A stretch of DNA of 64,000 bases from Mesorhizobium kowhaii (GCF_003253745.1 NZ_MZXV01000062.1:124001-188000); one strand, 5' to 3'; shown: positions 28,620 through 36,002, counted from the first letter of the stretch. Numbers and translations: made by a program. The notes: generated by a model from the letters alone, not told the origin.

Positions 28620-29288
28620 TCAGAATTCGAAGGCACGAATACGTTCAAACCCCGGTAGTGGCTTAATTGCCGCATTAAACGCGCGTCTTCCGGTTACAAC
28701 CCCCCCGGCCTTAAAAAAAAGTCGGGCCACGCCGGAATTGCCTTGCCCTTCGACGGCGACGAGTCGGCCGCCTTCGGCAAGCTGGTCGAGCAGCGGCGCC
28801 GGCACGTCCGCGACGCTGCCGCCGATGAAGATGACGTCATAGGGCGCCTGGGCGGCATGTCCTTGCGACAACGTCCCCTGGACAACGGTCACATTGCCGC
28901 AGCCTAGCGACGAAAGCGTCGATCTGGCCGTTTCGGCCAGCGCCGAATCGCTTTCGAGCGCCACCACGGACTTCGCCAGCCGAGACAGGATGGCCGAGGC
29001 ATAGCCGGTGCCGCAGCCGACATCGAGCGCCGAATCGGCCGGGCTGATCTCGGCCAGTTGCATAAGCTTGGCCAGCGGCGAGGCTTCCATGAGGTAGCGC
29101 GCGCCGTCCGCGCCGGCGGCAATGCGGATGTCCTCGTCGATATAGGCGAGATCGCGCTGGTCGGCGCCGACAAAGATTTCTCTTGGCACGACAAGCATTG
29201 CGTCGAGCAATGGCGCGCTGGTCACATCGGTGGTGCGAACCTGGCCATCGACCATCTTGACGCGAAGCTCGGAGAAATCAGCGCTCAT
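28620..29288 (-). CDS. Second Pcm-like O-methyltransferase
   Basis: 222 residues with a SAM-binding motif ALDVGCGTGYASAILSRLAK and the family-type ISPADSALDV lead-in. It resembles protein-L-isoaspartate methyltransferases but is diverged from the gene at 1061, including the region before the SAM motif (GARYLMEASPLAKLMQLAEI), where isoaspartate enzymes show a catalytic Ser/Thr. It precedes tolC in the same direction with a 178-base gap. Its true substrate is uncertain. Confidence 0.83.
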   Translation of the reverse strand: MSADFSELRVKMVDGQVRTTDVTSAPLLDAMLVVPREIFVGADQRDLAYIDEDIRIAAGADGARYLMEASPLAKLMQLAEISPADSALDVGCGTGYASAILSRLAKSVVALESDSALAETARSTLSSLGCGNVTVVQGTLSQGHAAQAPYDVIFIGGSVADVPAPLLDQLAEGGRLVAVEGQGNSGVARLFFKAGGVVTGRRAFNAAIKPLPGFERIRAFEF

Positions 29289-29378
29289 GTTCCAACCAAT
29301 CCGCTTGCCGCGCCAGAACCGCGGTTCATTACGATCGGAACTTCAGGCCCCGGCGCTGGTGCGCAGGGACCCGGGCAT

Positions 29379-29452
29379 TGGAGGCCTCGCCCGGAATCGA
29401 ACCGGGGTGCAAGGATTTGCAGTCCTCTGCGTAACCACTCCGCCACGAGGCC
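29379..29452 (-). tRNA. tRNA-Cys (anticodon GCA)
   Basis: On the minus strand the 74-base sequence has a seven-base acceptor stem GGCCTCG/CGAGGCC, D arm, anticodon stem-loop GAGGACTGCAAATCCTT with GCA, T arm CCCGGTTCGATTCCGGG, discriminator T and an encoded CCA. All helices pair well. Confidence 0.96.
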
Positions 29453-29676
29453 TCATTGCTCCCGGCGTTCCACCCGGTTCCAATAGGTTGCGGCGAAAAT
29501 GCCGTCAAGCGGCCACCGTGCATTCCGAGCGGTTTCCTCCGCGCCGGTTCGGGCAGCATCCCGTCAACTGCCAGGCCCAGGCCTCACGACGATACGTTAG
29601 CTGGTCGTTAAGCATGGCTCGCCGCCGGAAGAAACTTATCAACGGCCCATACGTTGAGCACGGCGGGAGACAAGCC

Positions 29677-29894
29677 ATGCGTCCGACAGTGGCAGCAAAA
29701 GATACGACAGAAGACAAGAATGCGGCGTCGGCCTGTCGCTGCCGCAGTGCGAAGAGCTTTTGCGCTACGCCATCGACCGTCTGTGCATTGGGTGCGCGAG
29801 CAGCCTGTTGCCGCATGACCGGGCGAAGCTCGCTTCAGCCGCGGCGATTCTCAAGCAGATCCGCGAAGCGCTGGAAGAGCACGCCGGCCGCTGA
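29677..29894 (+). pseudogene. Small conserved-looking gene interrupted by a frameshift
   Basis: An ATG at 29677 with GGGAGA upstream starts a frame MRPTVAAKDTTEDKN. The credible protein then continues in another frame from about 29721 (GLSLPQCEELLRYAIDRLCI, then ASAAAILKQIREALEEHAGR and a stop at 29894). The second frame has no start codon after its upstream stop. A helical, amphipathic C-terminal half of this quality suggests a real gene, either frameshifted or with a sequencing error. The family is not recognised. Confidence 0.4.
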
Positions 29895-29910
29895 GACTGC
29901 GCTGTCGGCC

Positions 29911-30168
29911 TCAATCCGGTCGGCGGCGTCGTTGCCACCAGACAACGAAGCGGCGCCGGTGGCGGCGGACCATGGCGAATTCATAGGACAGCACCAGCAA
30001 TCCGAGCGGAACCATCCAGAAACCGAGGATCGGCAGGAAACCGAGAATGCCGCCAATGGTCAGCAGGATGCCGATGGCGATTCTGAGCCCGCGCGAGCGC
30101 GGCATTTTGAACTCGCGCCCGAAAACCGAGATTTTCCGCGCCGGCATCTGGTTGTCTTGTGCTGTCAT
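29911..30168 (-). CDS. Small two-helix membrane protein
   Basis: 85 residues with an N-terminal charged segment, two hydrophobic helices (GLRIAIGILLTIGGILGFLP and FWMVPLGLLVLSYEFAM) and a very Arg-rich cytoplasmic tail (RRHRRRF, QRRRRPD). It resembles PGPGW-type small membrane proteins, but the motif itself is not present. Start chosen at MTAQDNQ (30168); MLLNGQT at 30207 is possible. The longer frame crosses tRNA-Asn and is not real. Function unknown. Confidence 0.72.
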   Translation of the reverse strand: MTAQDNQMPARKISVFGREFKMPRSRGLRIAIGILLTIGGILGFLPILGFWMVPLGLLVLSYEFAMVRRHRRRFVVWWQRRRRPD

Positions 30169-30392
30169 CGTCTCGAAAGATTGACCCGTTTGACCGTTTA
30201 GGAGCATCGTTGAACCAAAGCCGCAACCGCGCTTTCGGTTCCATATCACCAGCAAGACGGCTAATATGAGGGCATCCGCGAACGATTGCGAGAAACGCCT
30301 GAGCGAAAAAGCCTCGGAAAAATGCGAAATGCTTCTTTGCAAAGCGGAAAAGGGTTTGCTATAGGCTGCGCCACTCACATGAGAGCCTCTGT

Positions 30393-30467
30393 TCCCCGGT
30401 AGCTCAGTGGTAGAGCAACCGGCTGTTAACCGGTTGGTCGCTGGTTCGAATCCGGCCCGGGGAGCCA
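30393..30467 (+). tRNA. tRNA-Asn (anticodon GTT), integration target
   Basis: 75 bases with acceptor stem TCCCCGG/CCGGGGA, D arm GCTC-GAGC, anticodon loop CTGTTAA giving GTT, T arm CTGGTTCGAATCCGG, discriminator G and an encoded CCA. Its last 17 bases are duplicated at 33036-33052, marking it as the attachment site of the neighbouring element. Confidence 0.96.
30451..30467 (+). repeat. Attachment-site repeat, tRNA side
   Basis: TCCGGCCCGGGGAGCCA forms the 3' half of the T stem, the acceptor strand and the CCA of tRNA-Asn. It is the left copy of the 17-base direct repeat bounding the element. Confidence 0.82.
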
Positions 30468-30571
30468 CTATCATCAGAAATGTCTTGAAACCCAAGGATT
30501 GCAAGGGTTTCCGCTTCCCCAGAGATACACCGCGCGATACACTGCGGGGTACCCTGAGCATAAAGATTGAC

Positions 30572-31500
30572 GTGAAGCACATAAAGAAACGCGGCAAAGC
30601 CGGATGGCGCTACAGACGCAAAATCCCTGAAGAACTTCGGACCGTTTTGGGCAAGCGAGAACACCTCGTGCCGCTTGGGGCCACCGAGCAGGAGGCCCTC
30701 AGGAAATATCCGAGAGTTCACGCTGAGGCTGAGAAACTCTTGGCCGATGCGATCAAGCGCGCCAATGGACCTACCCCAACTGAATGGGGTCATTTCCGCG
30801 ACGGTATAGCCGCTGCCCGCAAGATGGGCTTCCGCCAAGACCGCGACTTCCCGTCTGTCGACGAGATCGAGCATGACACGGACTGGCAGGCCAGAATGAA
30901 GGCTGTCGAGAAGATTATCCGCAAGTACGTTCCAGATTTCGACAGCGTCGAGGATGACGACGACGACGACGACCTCCCCCTCCCCGATTTCCTCCCAACC
31001 GAGGCAGACACCGCATTGGCGCGCGCGCTGATGCTGAACCCATCGGGTACGCCAGCCCCGACCCTTGAGGATGCCAAGAGGCTCTATCTTAAGGAGCGCG
31101 TTGGGGAGGACGAGACGAAGCAGATGGAGCTTGAGCGGGTCTTCAAGCTCGTCGTGGAGGCACTTGGCAAAGACCGCAAGCTGGCAAGCCTTAAGCGCGA
31201 GGACGCCAAGGAAGTTCGCGATCACATGCTCGATGGGCGCAAAGCGTCCTCCGTTGACCGCTACCTGAACGTGGTCCGCGCGGTCATCAACCACGCCATA
31301 AGGGAATTTGACTTAGCCGGCGCCACCAACCCCTTTATGAACTTGGAGGCTGCGCCGAAGGACCGGGCTGAACCCGACAAGGACAAGCGTCGGCCATTCA
31401 CCCTGGACGAGGTTGCAGCCATATGCGAGCGATAGATCAATCGCGCTTTCTCTGCCTCATCGGTGACCTGACTGGATGCGACGACATTGACGGGAGGACA
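30572..31500 (+). pseudogene. Tyrosine-type site-specific integrase, catalytic domain lost
   Basis: From GTG 30572 the frame encodes a DUF6538-like N-terminus (KKRGKAGWRYRRKIPEELRT), a linker with an acidic run (about 30950-30985, seven Asp), and a SAM-like core-binding domain (LKREDAKEVRDHMLDGRKAS, then VDRYLNVVRAVINHAIREFD). It ends at 31435 just after the phrase RRPFTLDEVAAICER, where the catalytic domain normally begins. The next recognisable piece, RFLCLIGDLTGC, is in another frame from 31423, consistent with a frameshift, after which the Arg-His-Arg-Tyr region is missing. It therefore cannot be an active recombinase. The real start is uncertain because the frame is open through the tRNA; TTG 30485 is an alternative. 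Confidence 0.8.
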
Positions 31501-31604
31501 GATCAGGAGCAAGTTGAGCGCACCGACCGAGCCCGGGCGGGCCCGGCCGAGACCGCGTGTGCGATGAAAACCTCGAGCAGCACGGAGACTGACGGGAGGA
31601 AGAA

Positions 31605-31823
31605 ATGAGCCGGGTCAAGGACGTTTGCGATCGAGCACGATCGCTATGGCTGCGGGTGGTGCGATCGACCCACCCTGTCGACGATGTCGAGAACGACGAG
31701 CTGTATCGGCTGATCGACGGCAAAAACAAGGTCATCACCGGCACCAACTTCGAGGCGTCCCGCTTCGACATCGAGACCGCTCTATCGCGGTGGGAGAGCT
31801 ACACGCCGCCGAACGTTAACTGA
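31605..31823 (+). CDS. Small hypothetical protein in the tRNA-Asn element
   Basis: 72 residues with GGGAGGAAGAA immediately before the ATG, a strong ribosome binding site. The protein is charged and helical (ENDELYRLIDGKNKVITGTN, then FDIETALSRWESY) with no membrane segment or signal. I do not recognise it. The 3' end overlaps the convergent membrane-protein gene by 25 bases. Confidence 0.55.
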   Translation: MSRVKDVCDRARSLWLRVVRSTHPVDDVENDELYRLIDGKNKVITGTNFEASRFDIETALSRWESYTPPNVN

Positions 31824-32104
31824 AAACTACCATCGGCCTCGAAATACTGTACAGCGCGTACCAAGAGTTGCCTCGAATAATCATAGAGTGCGCCCTCGTT
31901 TGCCGAGGACAGTGTCTCTGCTCTGGCGTCCATGTCTTCAAGCATGGCGTCCCTGAGTTCATCAAGTTGTACCCTCATCCTGCTGCGCAATGCCTGTACA
32001 TGGTCATCAGCCACCTGCAGACGCCAACTGACAAAGAGGTAGGCACCGCCTATGAGCGCCAATAAGACGAACGCACCAATCACGACAGGAAGCGCGGTAG
32101 TCAT
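31799..32104 (-). CDS. Small single-pass membrane protein with coiled coil
   Basis: From ATG 32104: an N-terminal transmembrane helix (ALPVVIGAFVLLALIGGAYL), then a charged coiled-coil-like stretch (VQALRSRMRVQLDELRDAML, EDMDARAETLSSANEG), 101 residues in all. The frame is open to 32293 but the upstream part is low quality. No clear ribosome binding site. Topology is visible; function is unknown. Confidence 0.5.
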   Translation of the reverse strand: MTTALPVVIGAFVLLALIGGAYLFVSWRLQVADDHVQALRSRMRVQLDELRDAMLEDMDARAETLSSANEGALYDYSRQLLVRAVQYFEADGSFQLTFGGV

Positions 32105-32359
32105 GTCGGTGACTATAATCACGGTCCTATCCCCCAATAGTATCCCCAGCGCTCCTAAATATGCATCAGTTCTAACAAACTCGCCAGTGGCCGGCCCGGG
32201 GTGGTCAGGAATGTTTGATAGAAATCTCTGAGCGGGGGATCGGATACCCAGCCCGCGCGAAGCCCCCCCGTACCCCCCACGGCTCCACCACACCCCAGTC
32301 TCAGGAAATCCGGAGAGCTTCGCCTAATCCGGCGGCCTTTGGGTTGCCGTTCCGGCCAG

Positions 32360-32815
32360 CTACCACCTCGGCTCGGGCTGATAGGCCATTTGTGAGACCA
32401 CCTTCGTCGCGTCGCCGCGCCGTCCGTACTTCCCAATCAAGGCTTTCTCGTCGTCCTCCGAGACCGAACTAACTCGGTAGAGGTTCCACATTTTGTCCTT
32501 CGTTGGCGAAAGGCGGTATGTCCTGCCATTGGCCCGGCAAAACCAATGAGGAGATTTCTGGAGCTGGGTCCACTGTTCGCGAGCCATCCGGTCCTCTTCA
32601 CGCCATCTCTTATACCGTTCCTCCTGCTCAACCCGAAGCCGCTCCTCCTCCCGCTCCACGTGGTCCCTGAGCAAGCCGATGATGGCCGGAAGCTCGGTAC
32701 CGTCGGCTCTTTCCTTCTCGTAAAGCGCGAGGCACCGAGGGCGAAGCTCCTCTTTTGGGTACGAGAAGTATTCCTCGTCCTTGAACGCTCTCCCATACGC
32801 TGGAGGGACCAGCAA
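32360..32815 (-). CDS. Charged hypothetical protein
   Basis: A 151-residue soluble protein starting at TTG 32815, very rich in Glu/Arg/Lys with a predicted long helix (DHVEREEERLRVEQEERYKR) followed by a more folded-looking C-terminal half (KSPHWFCRANGRTYRLSPTK, KALIGKYGRRGDATKVVSQM). Codon use looks genuine. Not recognised. It is the last gene before the second att copy. Confidence 0.6.
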   Translation of the reverse strand: MLVPPAYGRAFKDEEYFSYPKEELRPRCLALYEKERADGTELPAIIGLLRDHVEREEERLRVEQEERYKRWREEDRMAREQWTQLQKSPHWFCRANGRTYRLSPTKDKMWNLYRVSSVSEDDEKALIGKYGRRGDATKVVSQMAYQPEPRW

Positions 32816-33035
32816 GCGCCATCATAGGGGCTGTTTAGACCTCATCAAGAGACCAAACGCTGGCTATCCATCGGCGCTCACCGAGTGGCGGAACCGATCT
32901 TGACTGAGAGATACACCGCTGCTACCCCTTGAGATACACCAAGGCGGTAGATGCTTTGTGGAAGCGGTCGCAACAAGCGATTGTAAATAAAGACTTTTCT
33001 CGCACTTTGGCGCCCGGTTCGATTTATCTAACTTG

Positions 33036-33052
33036 TCCGGCCCGGGGAGCCA
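33036..33052 (+). repeat. Attachment-site repeat, distal copy
   Basis: Exact 17-base copy of the tRNA-Asn 3' end, TCCGGCCCGGGGAGCCA, without the rest of the tRNA. The bases outside both ends differ from the tRNA copy, so the identity is confined to the core. Confidence 0.82.
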
Positions 33053-33150
33053 AATCTTTTCAAAGACTTATGCTATTCTAAAGATTCAGCAAATTTGCTG
33101 ATGGCCTTGGCTGGGCGGCTGTGACATGGACGCGACATGGAGGGGTCGTC

Positions 33151-33384
33151 ATGCGAAGTGCGGTTCTGGGCACAGTTGTGGCTGCCATCGCCGGATGCTC
33201 AAACAGCGAACCTCGCTATCAGGTTTCACAGGGATCGATCGCGGCTTACATGAACCCGAGCCAGTCGCAATCAACAACCGTACTACTCGACCGGCAGACG
33301 GCACAGACATGGTTCTTGGTGCGTACCGCGACCGGTGAAATCACATGGTTGCCTCTTGCTGCACCAATGATATTGAAAAAATGA
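33151..33384 (+). CDS. Small lipoprotein
   Basis: 77 residues with a lipoprotein signal MRSAVLGTVVAAIAGCSNSE, lipobox AIAGC. The mature part is about 60 residues (SIAAYMNPSQSQSTTVLLDR, then TWFLVRTATGEITWLPLAAP). It overlaps the next lipoprotein gene by four bases (ATGA). MTWTRHGG at 33121 is an upstream alternative start. Not recognised. Confidence 0.65.
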   Translation: MRSAVLGTVVAAIAGCSNSEPRYQVSQGSIAAYMNPSQSQSTTVLLDRQTAQTWFLVRTATGEITWLPLAAPMILKK

Positions 33385-33632
33385 GGTTCTTCCGCGCCGT
33401 GGTACTGGTTTCAGCCGTGGCCGGCTGCGCGCCCATGGCGGACGACTCCGTTACCTACACGCTCTACCGAAGCTCTGCTGCCGCCGAAATGCGGATCCAT
33501 GTGGCGACGTTCGATGCGATGGAGGCAGAGGCCTACAACCGCGAGAATTGTCAAATTGCAGCCGTTCTGTTTCAGGCGCAACCGGGTGTCGTTGTCCATT
33601 ATTGGTGCGAGAAAGGGCGATACAGAAAATAG
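33381..33632 (+). CDS. Small lipoprotein, coupled to the preceding one
   Basis: 83 residues: MRFFRAVVLVSAVAGCAPMA is a lipoprotein signal with lipobox AVAGC. The mature domain is compact with two cysteines (NRENCQIAAVLFQ, VVHYWCEKGRY), which might form a disulfide. Starts within the stop of the upstream lipoprotein gene, so the two are a coupled pair. A hairpin terminator follows. Confidence 0.68.
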   Translation: MRFFRAVVLVSAVAGCAPMADDSVTYTLYRSSAAAEMRIHVATFDAMEAEAYNRENCQIAAVLFQAQPGVVVHYWCEKGRYRK

Positions 33633-33634
33633 AG

Positions 33635-33661
33635 AAGCCCGCCACCACCGGCAGCGGGCTT
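33635..33661 (+). terminator. Hairpin terminator, member of the AAGCCCGC repeat family
   Basis: AAGCCCGC and GCGGGCTT pair around an 11-base loop directly after the lipoprotein pair, followed by TAA rather than a long T run. The same sequence theme recurs at 34060, 35743, 35963, 36314 and 36531. Confidence 0.65.
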
Positions 33662-33712
33662 TAAGCGTGGTAGAAGGTTAGTCTGGGGCCGCAGACACGA
33701 ACGGAGGCCGCT

Positions 33713-34060
33713 ATGAAAATCTCGATGTCTCTTGTAGCGATGACAGTACTCTCTGTGCTCTGCCTTCCGGCCAACGCCGCTAAAACCAACACCGGCCACA
33801 AAAGGCTGACACCAGAGCAATTTGCCAATCTCACCCCAGATCAACAGGCCGCAATTAGGATCTGCAGAACTAGAGTGAGAGCTGCAGGAAATGGGCCTAA
33901 CCCCGCTTTTATGCAAAGCTGCCTGAAGAATCCTGGGAACCTTAAAGCCAACAATGGCGGCAGAGGTTTCGCGAGTCCAAAGCGCAAGGCGTTAATGAAA
34001 GCGCATCGCTATCAGGCAAGACTGCGTTACCAACGGTTACATGGGATGCCCCAAGAATGA
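33713..34060 (+). CDS. Small secreted basic protein
   Basis: 115 residues with signal peptide KISMSLVAMTVLSVLCLPAN (cut near NAA) and a basic, helix-rich mature part (RLTPEQFANLTPDQQAAIRI, then SPKRKALMKAHRYQARLRYQ). GGAGG lies eight bases before the ATG. Two cysteines (IRICRT, MQSCLK). Not recognised. Its stop codon adjoins another copy of the AAGCCCGC hairpin (34060-34086). Confidence 0.65.
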   Translation: MKISMSLVAMTVLSVLCLPANAAKTNTGHKRLTPEQFANLTPDQQAAIRICRTRVRAAGNGPNPAFMQSCLKNPGNLKANNGGRGFASPKRKALMKAHRYQARLRYQRLHGMPQE

Positions 34061-34086
34061 GCCCGCCACCAAGCGGGCAGCGGGCT
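34060..34086. repeat. AAGCCCGC-family hairpin, copy 2
   Basis: AGCCCGC near 34060 pairs with GCGGGCTT ending at 34086, right after the stop of the secreted protein gene. It is probably also its terminator. Confidence 0.6.
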
Positions 34087-34152
34087 TGATCGTTTCGCAT
34101 GCGGAATGATTAGAGACCTTGCCCGCCCTCAATAAAGCCGGGGAAGTCATAA

Positions 34153-34290
34153 TCGCTGGCGTCAAGTTCCCGCACGGTGGAAGCCATCCGCCGCGCCCTC
34201 GAATCCGCCGGCGTCGAGTTCATCCCCGAGAATGGCGGCGGCGCTGGGGTGAGGCTGGCGAAGGGCGGCGGGATAGGTAGCGGAGGCTGA
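34153..34290 (+). pseudogene. C-terminal fragment of an XRE-type regulator
   Basis: The frame between a stop at 34150 and the stop at 34288-34290 encodes RTVEAIRRALESAGVEFIPE followed by NGGGAGVRLAKGG. Helix-turn-helix (XRE) regulators in rhizobia commonly end with this AIRxALExAGVEF...GVRL tail. The DNA-binding part is absent, so this is a decayed 3' end, six bases before the next gene. Confidence 0.6.
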
Positions 34291-34295
34291 AGGCT

Positions 34296-34628
34296 ATGGT
34301 CGAACAGGTAATTCTTCGGAGATGGTGTGGGACGGTGCGCACTCAGATGGCTGCCGAATACTCGCGCTACGTGGCAGGGACTGGTGGCGACGAGCTTAGC
34401 GCCACCAAGGGCAATCTCGGTCACCAGATCACGCTGCGCGACCTTGGCGACGGCGTTACGGAGATATGCGCTCTGAGTTGGTGGACCGATATGGAAGCCG
34501 TAAAGGCCTATGCGGGCGAACAACCTGAGCGGGCCCACTACTATCCCGAGGACGATCACTACCTGATCAATAAGCTGGAACTCGTCGAGCATCACGTCGT
34601 CGTCTATGGCAACCTGGTCAGCCCGTAG
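34296..34628 (+). CDS. ABM-like small hypothetical protein
   Basis: 110 residues, soluble, with GGAGG before the ATG. The phrases SRYVAGTGGDELSATKGNLG, EICALSWWTDMEAVKAYAGE and HYYPEDDHYLINKLELVEHH resemble small ferredoxin-fold proteins of the antibiotic biosynthesis monooxygenase (ABM) type. The resemblance is from general pattern only, so no reaction is proposed. Confidence 0.65.
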   Translation: MVEQVILRRWCGTVRTQMAAEYSRYVAGTGGDELSATKGNLGHQITLRDLGDGVTEICALSWWTDMEAVKAYAGEQPERAHYYPEDDHYLINKLELVEHHVVVYGNLVSP

Positions 34629-34739
34629 GACTGGGCAGAATGTCAGAACGACTTAGGCGGATCGTGTTTTGAAAGCTATTGTGATCGACCTCTTTGCGAA
34701 AACAGCTCGGCAGTGATTTCGTCTCTGTCCCCATTATGC

Positions 34740-34880
34740 CTAGCGATCAAAGCCAGCGCGGCGGCCAATGTTGCCGAGCTTCATGAGGTACGGAACCTCA
34801 AACGTTCTCTTGTTGAGGCGCCATTCTGGCACGTACCGTGTTGCTGCTTTTCGCGCTGTTGTTCCGTCTTGACGCATCAT
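34740..34880 (-). CDS. Very small basic protein
   Basis: 46 residues beginning MMRQDGTTARKAATRYVPEW and ending LGNIGRRAGFDR. It is preceded by GGGAGAGGAG at ideal distance, which is the main support. No signal or membrane segment. Not recognised; it might be a fragment. Confidence 0.45.
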   Translation of the reverse strand: MMRQDGTTARKAATRYVPEWRLNKRTFEVPYLMKLGNIGRRAGFDR

Positions 34881-35062
34881 TTTGACTCCTCTCCCTGATA
34901 TGACGATGCAGTCGCGAATTCCGTGCCACGTCCCGCTTCGGAGGGGTTGAAAAACCTTTGGGTTTCGCGGTGGCAACAATTGGCCAAGCGCGTCGCGCTT
35001 TGATTCCCGGACGGTTTCCTGCGACTATCGGCAAGTCTTGTGCGACCTGGGAGCCGGCAAGA

Positions 35063-35335
35063 ATGGATCCAGTGATCCCGGCAGTGATGATTTTGCTTTT
35101 ATGCAGCCCAGATGCCTCGGTCTGCCGGCCTATTAATTTGGTGCCGGCAATGTATTCATCGCTTGAGGAATGCCAAGCATCCCTACCGACAGGCTGGCAA
35201 ACTCTCCCAACGGTGAAATCGTCGGCCGATGCCAACTTGTCGGCTCGACCGCGCCACACGAAGGGGACTAGGCCAGCCACCGGGCCATCGTTGCGGAAAC
35301 TTTACCCGACACTTACGTCAATGGCCTACCTATAA
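35063..35335 (+). CDS. Small secreted hypothetical protein
   Basis: From ATG 35063: MDPVIPAVMILLLCSPDASV then CRPINLVPAMYSSLEECQAS. A hydrophobic N-terminus followed by a CxP...SLEECQ pattern is seen in many short exported rhizobial proteins. 90 residues. The 3' end overlaps the convergent His/Tyr-rich gene by 10 bases. Not recognised. Confidence 0.5.
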   Translation: MDPVIPAVMILLLCSPDASVCRPINLVPAMYSSLEECQASLPTGWQTLPTVKSSADANLSARPRHTKGTRPATGPSLRKLYPTLTSMAYL

Positions 35336-35682
35336 TAGTACCTGTGGTGGTAGTGGTGCCTGTGATGGTGGTGGTAATGCCTGTGGTGGTAGTAGTAATG
35401 GTGGCGGTAGTGATACCGGTGTGGATAGTAATACCGATGGTAATACCTGTGGTGATATCGGTAGTACGGGCGGTATGGCGCATAATACGGGTCGTAATAT
35501 GGGTCGCCGTAGTAATCCCGGCTATAATAGTGGCGATATGGCAGGGGGAAATCTCCGTAGCCACCATAATAGCCCCCGAAGGGCGAGAAGAGAAATTGCG
35601 CTTGCGTCGGTGAAGTGACAGCGGCTGTGGTGGCAAATGCGAGCACGGATGCGAGTATCAGCTTCCTCACGGTTACCTCCAT
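35326..35682 (-). CDS. Secreted His/Tyr-rich low-complexity protein
   Basis: From ATG 35682, 118 residues: a signal peptide (VRKLILASVLAFATTAAVTS, cut after AQA), then GGYYGGYGDFPLPYRHYYSR and a tail of about 55 residues made almost only of His, Tyr and Arg (for example YHHRYYHRYYYPHRYHYRHH). The underlying DNA is a GTGGTGGTA-like near-repeat. Clustered His/Tyr could bind metal or surfaces, but this is inference. The opposite strand frame (Val-rich, 35344-35613) is a shadow of this repeat. Confidence 0.6.
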   Translation of the reverse strand: MEVTVRKLILASVLAFATTAAVTSPTQAQFLFSPFGGYYGGYGDFPLPYRHYYSRDYYGDPYYDPYYAPYRPYYRYHHRYYHRYYYPHRYHYRHHYYYHHRHYHHHHRHHYHHRYYYR

Positions 35683-35742
35683 CGGTTCGAATCGTGAATA
35701 ACGCGAACGCTGGCCGACTCGTTCCTTTGCGCTTTTATGCAG

Positions 35743-35996
35743 AAGCCCGCCGCCGTGAGGCAGCGGGCGAAATTGCCAGGTCATCGCACCCCTTGCCCCC
35801 TACTTCCAATGCATGTGCCGATTACCCCCAATCTCTAATTGTTCGGACGACCCTGTTCTTTTAGTCTGCCAAAATTAGCGCTCGTAGCTCAATCTAGGAC
35901 AGAGCGGGACCTCTCCCGGGCAGATGCAGGTTCGAGCCCTGCCGAGTGCACCAAAGTCCTAAAAGCCCGCCACCGTGAGGCAGCCCGCCTCTAGGG
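35743..35996. repeat. 254-base direct duplication, copy 1
   Basis: This stretch begins with the AAGCCCGC hairpin motif, continues with CTACTTCCAATGCATGTGCC, a promoter-like section, a tRNA-like sequence and a second AAGCCCGC motif ending CTAGGG. The same order recurs at 36314-36564 with a few substitutions and small indels. The tRNA-like portion is identical in both. Confidence 0.85.
35878..35953 (+). other. tRNA-like sequence with abnormal anticodon arm, copy 1
   Basis: 76 bases with acceptor GCGCTCG/CGAGTGC (one G-T pair), D arm GCTC/GAGC with GG in the loop, T arm GCAGGTTCGAGCCCTGC, discriminator A and encoded CCA. Only 20 bases separate the D and T arms where about 23 are expected. The only good hairpin there is CGGGA-CCTC-TCCCG with a four-base loop, so no anticodon can be assigned. 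TTGTTC-17-TAGTCT upstream could be a promoter. Either a decayed tRNA or a tRNA-like RNA. Confidence 0.6.
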
Positions 35997-36002
35997 TCTG
36001 GC

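Larger units (their letters stand above)
30451..33052. mobile_element. Remnant tRNA-Asn integrative element bounded by 17-base att repeats
   Basis: TCCGGCCCGGGGAGCCA occurs at 30451-30467 (3' end of tRNA-Asn, intact) and again at 33036-33052. A tyrosine-integrase remnant lies immediately next to the tRNA, the standard arrangement for tRNA-targeted genomic islands. Between the repeats are only the broken integrase and three small unknown genes, so most cargo has been lost. GATACACC-type short repeats lie near both ends. Confidence 0.8.

Noticed and set aside
29230..30201. Long plus-strand frame across tRNA-Cys and the small membrane gene
   Set aside because: It runs antisense to and across genuine genes, and only its short ATG-started portion at 29677 has protein character.
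34798..35280. 160-residue minus-strand frame
   Set aside because: Overlaps two small genes that have better start signals and lacks protein character.
35344..35613. Val-rich plus-strand frame
   Set aside because: It is the reverse reading of the His/Tyr codon repeat and lacks a plausible start or fold.
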